Source: an uncultured Clostridia bacterium (GTDB taxonomy: Bacteria > Bacillota > Clostridia > Lachnospirales > CAMVHY01). From it: DNA of 7,707 nucleotides. This document shows, piece after piece, positions 3,922-7,707 of the stretch; position 1 is the first letter of the stretch, and every line of letters begins with the position of its first letter. The notes beneath the pieces were generated by a model. It was given only the letters and a program-made list of their open reading frames with translations, did not search any database and was not told where the DNA came from. The stretch lies in the NCBI GenBank assembly GCA_947167415.1, contig CAMVHY010000060.1:1-7707 (forward strand), in the 5' to 3' direction. Position numbers and translations under genes: made by a program.

Positions 3922-5754
3922 TCAAAAAAATTGTTCATGCCAAATCAAAAACATATATATCGTCCAAATTTTTCTGCTGTTATCGATTTTAGAATTATTT
4001 TTATGATCGTCAAGCAATTTTATTATTTGTTCGGTATTAAAATACTTTTTTGCTGTGTCACTTTGAAACATATTTTTTACAATCGAATAATATTTTTCTT
4101 CGCGAAGCCAAATTCTAATTGGGACAGGAAATCCCAATTTTTTTTTATTCGAGACTCTATTTGGCAATTTTAATTGGGCGACTTTACGGAATAAATATTT
4201 TGTAGCAATTTTTTTTACACGATAATTTGTCGGCAAATGTGAAGCGAATTTAAAAACTTTTTTATCGAGATAAGGGACACGTACTTCAACAGAATTTGCC
4301 ATACTCATTTTATCTGCTTTTAACAAAATATCTCCGACGAGCCAAAGATTTATGTCAAGATATTGCATTTTTGTTATGTCATCATAACCAATCGTTTGAT
4401 TAAAATATTTTGCCGTAATAGCTTCAGGCTTATATTTATGCGTCGGATTTTTTAATATTTTTTCACGTTCCTCAAAAGAAAAAATTTTTGCGTTGCCAAT
4501 AAACCTTTCTTCCAAACTTTGACTTGCTCGTATAATAAAATTTTTTCCCTTGAATCCAAACGGAATTTTTTTTACCAGATAAGCCAAGAATTTTCTTATA
4601 AACTTCGGAATAAATTTTGTAAACGCCAAATCAATCGGTTCTTTATAAATATTATAGCCGCCAAAAAACTCATCGGCTCCCTCGCCGGATAAACAAGCTT
4701 TAATATTATTTTCATGAGCTAATTTACTTACAAAATATAATGCAACGGCGGAAGCATCAGCTAAAGGTTCATCCATGTGATATTGAATTTTTGGCAAAGC
4801 TTCCCAATACTCATCAGTAGAAATTATTTTATTTATATTTGTTTTTCCCAACTGATCACATAAATTTTTTGCATATTCGATTTCATTATATTTTTGATAA
4901 TCAAAGCCTACCGTAAAAGTTTTTTGTACAGAAGAACAAGCAACAATAAAACTTGAGTCAACTCCACTTGATAAAAAAGAGCCGACTTCGACATCACTTC
5001 TTTCATGAAAGTGAATTGAATCTGTTAGTATCGAATAAAATTCTTGAATTAAATCTTTTTCTTTTTGATAGTTTTCATAAGCAAAATATGGCGAAAAATA
5101 TTTTTTTGTTACAAATTCACCGTCTTTAAAAATAAAATAATGTCCCGGCATTAATTTACAAACGCCCTGAAAAAAAGTTTCAGGCAAAACAGAATATTGG
5201 AATGTTAAATAATTTTCTAGCGCAAGCGGATTTAATTTTTTTTTGAAACTGGGATACTCAAAAAAACTTTTTATTTCTGAACCAAAAATTAAAACTTGAT
5301 TGTTGATAAGCGAGTAATAAAAAGGCTTTATTCCAAAAAAATCGCGTGCACCAAAAATAATTTTTTTATTCTTGTCGTATATTACAAATGCAAACATCCC
5401 GCGCAAATATTTAAATAAATCAAATCCATATTGTTCATAAAGATGGATTATAACTTCTGTATCGGTTTCGGTATAAAAATTATGACCTTTTTTAATTAAT
5501 TGCTCGCGAAGAGATAAATAATTATAAATTTCACCGTTGAAAACTATCGCGATGGATTTATTTTCATTAAAAATTGGTTGTTCGCCATGATTTAAATCAA
5601 CAAAACTTAAACGGCAAAATCCCAGAGTTATTTTATTTTCGTCAAAAAAAAATTTTTGATCGTCGGGTCCACGATGAATAATTTTATTTGTCATGTCTAA
5701 TATAGTTTTTTTATTATTTTCTGTTTCACCTGTAAATCCACAAAAGCCACACAT
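3922..5754 (-). CDS. asnB: Asparagine synthetase, glutamine-hydrolysing (AsnB), complete
   Basis: It makes asparagine from aspartate, ATP and glutamine-derived ammonia in the cytoplasm. The N-terminal class II glutaminase begins MCGFCGF, so Cys2 is the nucleophile exposed after Met removal. It also has HRGPDD (27-32), NGEIYN (73-78) and TETDTE (95-100). The synthetase half has the PP-loop SGVDSS (263-268), which binds ATP, then HMDEPLADAS (326-335) and LSGEGADEFFGGY (355-367). At 610 residues it has the usual AsnB length, with all key residues present. The start is certain because Cys must be residue 2; GAGGA (5762-5766) lies 7 nt upstream. It stops at TGA (3922-3924). It is convergent with the membrane protein gene and divergent from mutS2. 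A sugar-linked or peptide-linked amidotransferase of the same fold is possible but less likely without special neighbours. Confidence 0.94.
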   Translation of the reverse strand: MCGFCGFTGETENNKKTILDMTNKIIHRGPDDQKFFFDENKITLGFCRLSFVDLNHGEQPIFNENKSIAIVFNGEIYNYLSLREQLIKKGHNFYTETDTEVIIHLYEQYGFDLFKYLRGMFAFVIYDKNKKIIFGARDFFGIKPFYYSLINNQVLIFGSEIKSFFEYPSFKKKLNPLALENYLTFQYSVLPETFFQGVCKLMPGHYFIFKDGEFVTKKYFSPYFAYENYQKEKDLIQEFYSILTDSIHFHERSDVEVGSFLSSGVDSSFIVACSSVQKTFTVGFDYQKYNEIEYAKNLCDQLGKTNINKIISTDEYWEALPKIQYHMDEPLADASAVALYFVSKLAHENNIKACLSGEGADEFFGGYNIYKEPIDLAFTKFIPKFIRKFLAYLVKKIPFGFKGKNFIIRASQSLEERFIGNAKIFSFEEREKILKNPTHKYKPEAITAKYFNQTIGYDDITKMQYLDINLWLVGDILLKADKMSMANSVEVRVPYLDKKVFKFASHLPTNYRVKKIATKYLFRKVAQLKLPNRVSNKKKLGFPVPIRIWLREEKYYSIVKNMFQSDTAKKYFNTEQIIKLLDDHKNNSKIDNSRKIWTIYMFLIWHEQFF

Positions 5755-5767
5755 AATTTTTTCCTCG

Positions 5768-5805
5768 CTTGTTTTTAAAAATATCTTTGGATATTTTAAT
5801 CAAGC
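5768..5805 (-). other. Imperfect stem-loop in the asnB leader directly before its ribosome binding site
   Basis: A perfect 8-bp stem (AAAATATC, 5778-5785, with GATATTTT, 5790-5797, loop TTTG) sits inside an outer perfect 5-bp stem (GCTTG, 5768-5772, with CAAGC, 5801-5805). The structure ends one base from the GAGGA that precedes asnB. There is no T-tract on the minus strand, so it is not a terminator. It could influence translation or be an operator. Confidence 0.4.
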
Positions 5806-5841
5806 TTATCTATTTAAAGCAATATTTTTTTTGCGAAGTTA

Positions 5842-5869
5842 TTAATATTTATAAATATAATTTTGTCGA
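5842..5869 (-). promoter_or_regulatory. Candidate asnB promoter
   Basis: On the minus strand TCGACA (5864-5869, five of six matches) precedes TATTAA (5842-5847, four of six) by 16 bp. The start would be near 5835, giving a leader of about 80 nt that carries the stem-loop at 5768-5805. The region is almost all A+T, so chance matches are easy. Confidence 0.35.
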
Positions 5870-6002
5870 TAAATCTTGGAGCTTGAAGTTTTTGCTTGTT
5901 TTTTTTATCAAAAAAAAATTATTTAGACGACCATGTTGAATTATTTTGAGCGATTGCTTTAGTATAAAAAGAGTCTGTGTGAATAAATGGATTTTACTTT
6001 TT
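5870..6002 (+). promoter_or_regulatory. mutS2 upstream region with a possible -10 at 5963-5968
   Basis: TATAAA at 5963-5968 would start transcription near 5975, about 43 nt before the mutS2 ATG. No convincing -35 lies 16-18 bp upstream; TTGAAT (5936-5941) is 21 bp away. No small gene is seen here. The rest is A/T runs. Confidence 0.3.
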
Positions 6003-6017
6003 GGAGTGACTTTTTTT

Positions 6018-7707
6018 ATGAGAAAAGATTATTTTGGCATTTTGGATTATGACAAAATAAAATTTTTTTTATGTAGCAAAGCAAAAACAGAACGTGGAAT
6101 AAAATTTTGTGAGGATTTAAAACCTAGTTATAAAATCGATTGTGTGAAAAAAAATTTATCTGAAACGTCAGAGGCTGTTTCTCTTATCACGAAAAAAAAT
6201 AGTTTGCCGTTAAAAAATGTGAAAAATATTTTAGCTATAGCAAAACGAACAAACTTGAATGGAGTATTATCTTGCGAGGAATTAATTAGGTTTTATGATT
6301 TTTTAGAAGTTTGTTGTAACGTAAAATTATATTTTGATGATTACGATGGGATATTATTGAATTTAGTATCGAAAATAAATTTAATGCATGACTTAAAATT
6401 AGAGCTAGAAAAAAAAATAGATATTTCAGGCGTGAAAGATTATGCGTCGCGAAATTTGTTGGAAATAAGAATTAAAATTAAAAACTTAGATATAAAAATT
6501 AGAGACGAATTAAATAATATTGTCGCGAGAGCAAAAAATTTGTTGCAGGATAATATTTTTTACATAAAAAATAATAGGTATTGCGTAGCGGTAAAAAAAG
6601 AATTTAAAAATAATTTTGCCGGGATTATACATGATGAATCAGTTTCGGGCGCAACGATTTTTATTGAGCCGAAAAATATAATTGATTTAAATAATCAGGC
6701 CAAAAATTTATTGCTTGAAGAAAAACGGGAAATAGAATTAATTTTGCGCGATTTATCTTTGAAAATAAAAGAGAGATATAAATTTGTTTTGCGGAATATT
6801 TATGCGATTGGGAAATTAGATTTTATTTTTGCGAAAGCGGAACTTGCAATTGAAATGGAAGCGAGCGAACCAATTTTAAATGATTCGGGATATATAAATT
6901 TAAAAAAAGCACGGCATCCGTTGATAGATAAAAAAAAAGTTGTACCGATTGATATTTATTTAGGCAAAAAATTTATTATGTTGTTAATTACCGGACCAAA
7001 TACTGGCGGAAAAACAGTCGCATTAAAAACGGTTGGTTTATTAGTTTTAATGACGCAATCAGGATTATATATTCCGGCAGCGGAAAATTCTGAGATTGCG
7101 GTTTTTGAAAATATTTTTGTTGATATTGGTGACGAGCAAAGCATCGAACAAAATTTAAGTACTTTTTCTGGGCATATGAAAAATATAAGCGAGATTATAA
7201 AATGCGCGAATGAAAAGTCTTTAATTTTATTGGATGAAATTGGTGCAGGAACAGATCCGACTGAAGGCGCAGCGATTGCTATTTCGATCTTGGAATATTT
7301 TTTGTCAATAAAATCGCGTGTGATTGCGACGAGTCATTATAGTGAGTTAAAAATTTTTGCAATGACAAATGAAAATGCTGAAAATGCATCTTGTGAATTT
7401 GATTTGGTTACACTTGCGCCAAATTATAAATTAAATATTGGCACACCAGGAAAAAGCAATGCTTTTGAAATATCGAAAAAAATAGGTTTGGATAAAAATA
7501 TAATTAATGCGGCGGAAAAAAATCTTGATCGAAAAAATATTGTTTTTGAGGACGCAATTAGAAATTTGGAAAATATGAGGATAGTTTTGGAAAAAAAAGA
7601 AATCGAGTTGAAAAAAAAATGTGATGAACTTGAAATTTTAAAGTTAGAATTTAAAAATGAGCGAGATAAATTTTTTGCTGAGCGTGAAAAAATAATTTTT
7701 GAGAGTA
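6018..7707 (+). CDS. mutS2: Endonuclease/ATPase MutS2, N-terminal 563 residues (3' end outside window)
   Basis: MutS2 is a MutS-like ABC ATPase without the mismatch-recognition domain. In different bacteria it has been linked to suppression of recombination and to splitting collided ribosomes (family knowledge). Residues 1-310 are the core/lever region, beginning with the family signature ILDYDKIKFFLCSKAKTERG, then SEAVSLITKKNSLPL and HDESVSGATIFIEP. The ATPase has Walker A GPNTGGKT (326-333), signature STFSGHM (381-387), Walker B LILLDEIGAGTDP (402-414, D406, E407) and the switch motif ATSHYSELK. From about residue 505 it becomes a charged coiled coil; the family's C-terminal Smr nuclease domain would lie beyond base 7707. 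The full protein is usually about 780 residues. ATG 6018 is preferred: GGAG (6003-6006) lies 11 nt upstream and the family motif starts by residue 5. GTG at 6006 is in frame but overlaps the binding site. No defect is seen. Confidence 0.95.
   Translation, partial: MRKDYFGILDYDKIKFFLCSKAKTERGIKFCEDLKPSYKIDCVKKNLSETSEAVSLITKKNSLPLKNVKNILAIAKRTNLNGVLSCEELIRFYDFLEVCCNVKLYFDDYDGILLNLVSKINLMHDLKLELEKKIDISGVKDYASRNLLEIRIKIKNLDIKIRDELNNIVARAKNLLQDNIFYIKNNRYCVAVKKEFKNNFAGIIHDESVSGATIFIEPKNIIDLNNQAKNLLLEEKREIELILRDLSLKIKERYKFVLRNIYAIGKLDFIFAKAELAIEMEASEPILNDSGYINLKKARHPLIDKKKVVPIDIYLGKKFIMLLITGPNTGGKTVALKTVGLLVLMTQSGLYIPAAENSEIAVFENIFVDIGDEQSIEQNLSTFSGHMKNISEIIKCANEKSLILLDEIGAGTDPTEGAAIAISILEYFLSIKSRVIATSHYSELKIFAMTNENAENASCEFDLVTLAPNYKLNIGTPGKSNAFEISKKIGLDKNIINAAEKNLDRKNIVFEDAIRNLENMRIVLEKKEIELKKKCDELEILKLEFKNERDKFFAEREKIIFES

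Noticed and set aside
3931..4173. 80-codon plus-strand frame
   Set aside because: Antisense to the conserved 3' part of asnB and without translation signals.
6956..7144. 62-codon minus-strand frame
   Set aside because: Antisense to the Walker A region of mutS2.
1..7707. tRNA, rRNA, CRISPR array, prophage or defence system
   Set aside because: No cloverleaf, rRNA-like segment or spaced repeat array was seen, and the only short tandem repeat is the TTTAAG tract. No gene has a defence or phage signature.

Overview
The window looks like chromosomal DNA from a low-GC bacterium. The evidence is very A+T-rich intergenic DNA, strong AGGAGG-type ribosome binding sites, housekeeping-type promoters (TTGACA/TATAAT-like) and intrinsic hairpin/T-tract terminators. 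TypA and MutS2 resemble those of low-GC Gram-positive (Bacillota-like) lineages, but this placement is an inference from family resemblance only. The standard code fits: asnB ends in TGA and Trp is TGG. A decayed insertion sequence and long gene-poor stretches suggest a genome undergoing decay, possibly host-associated.

Layout: (1) 1-888, minus: 5' part of typA/bipA, a ribosome-associated translational GTPase, with its promoter just upstream. (2) 957-1024, plus: an orphan promoter and a perfect AGGAGG with no gene behind them. (3) about 1031-1557, minus: a wrecked IS5-family transposase. (4) about 1560-2392: a gene-poor, signal-rich region. It holds a bidirectional terminator, a promoter/operator-like module repeated 207 bp apart, a possible 47-residue ORF or structured RNA, and a structured 5' leader with a hexamer microsatellite. 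(5) 2393-3631, plus: an unrecognised 412-residue polytopic membrane protein built from two related halves. (6) 3632-3921: two plus-strand terminators. (7) 3922-5754, minus: complete glutamine-hydrolysing asparagine synthetase (asnB). (8) 5755-6017: divergent control region. (9) 6018-7707, plus: mutS2, whose linker end and any Smr domain lie beyond the window.

The genes do not form one operon. typA, asnB and mutS2 are ordinary housekeeping genes with separate control. The least ordinary part is 1960-3631. There the duplicated promoter, two mutually exclusive pairings in the mRNA leader, the hexamer repeat and an internally duplicated membrane protein together suggest an individually regulated, possibly variable, lineage-specific membrane protein. 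Its function cannot be deduced from the sequence.
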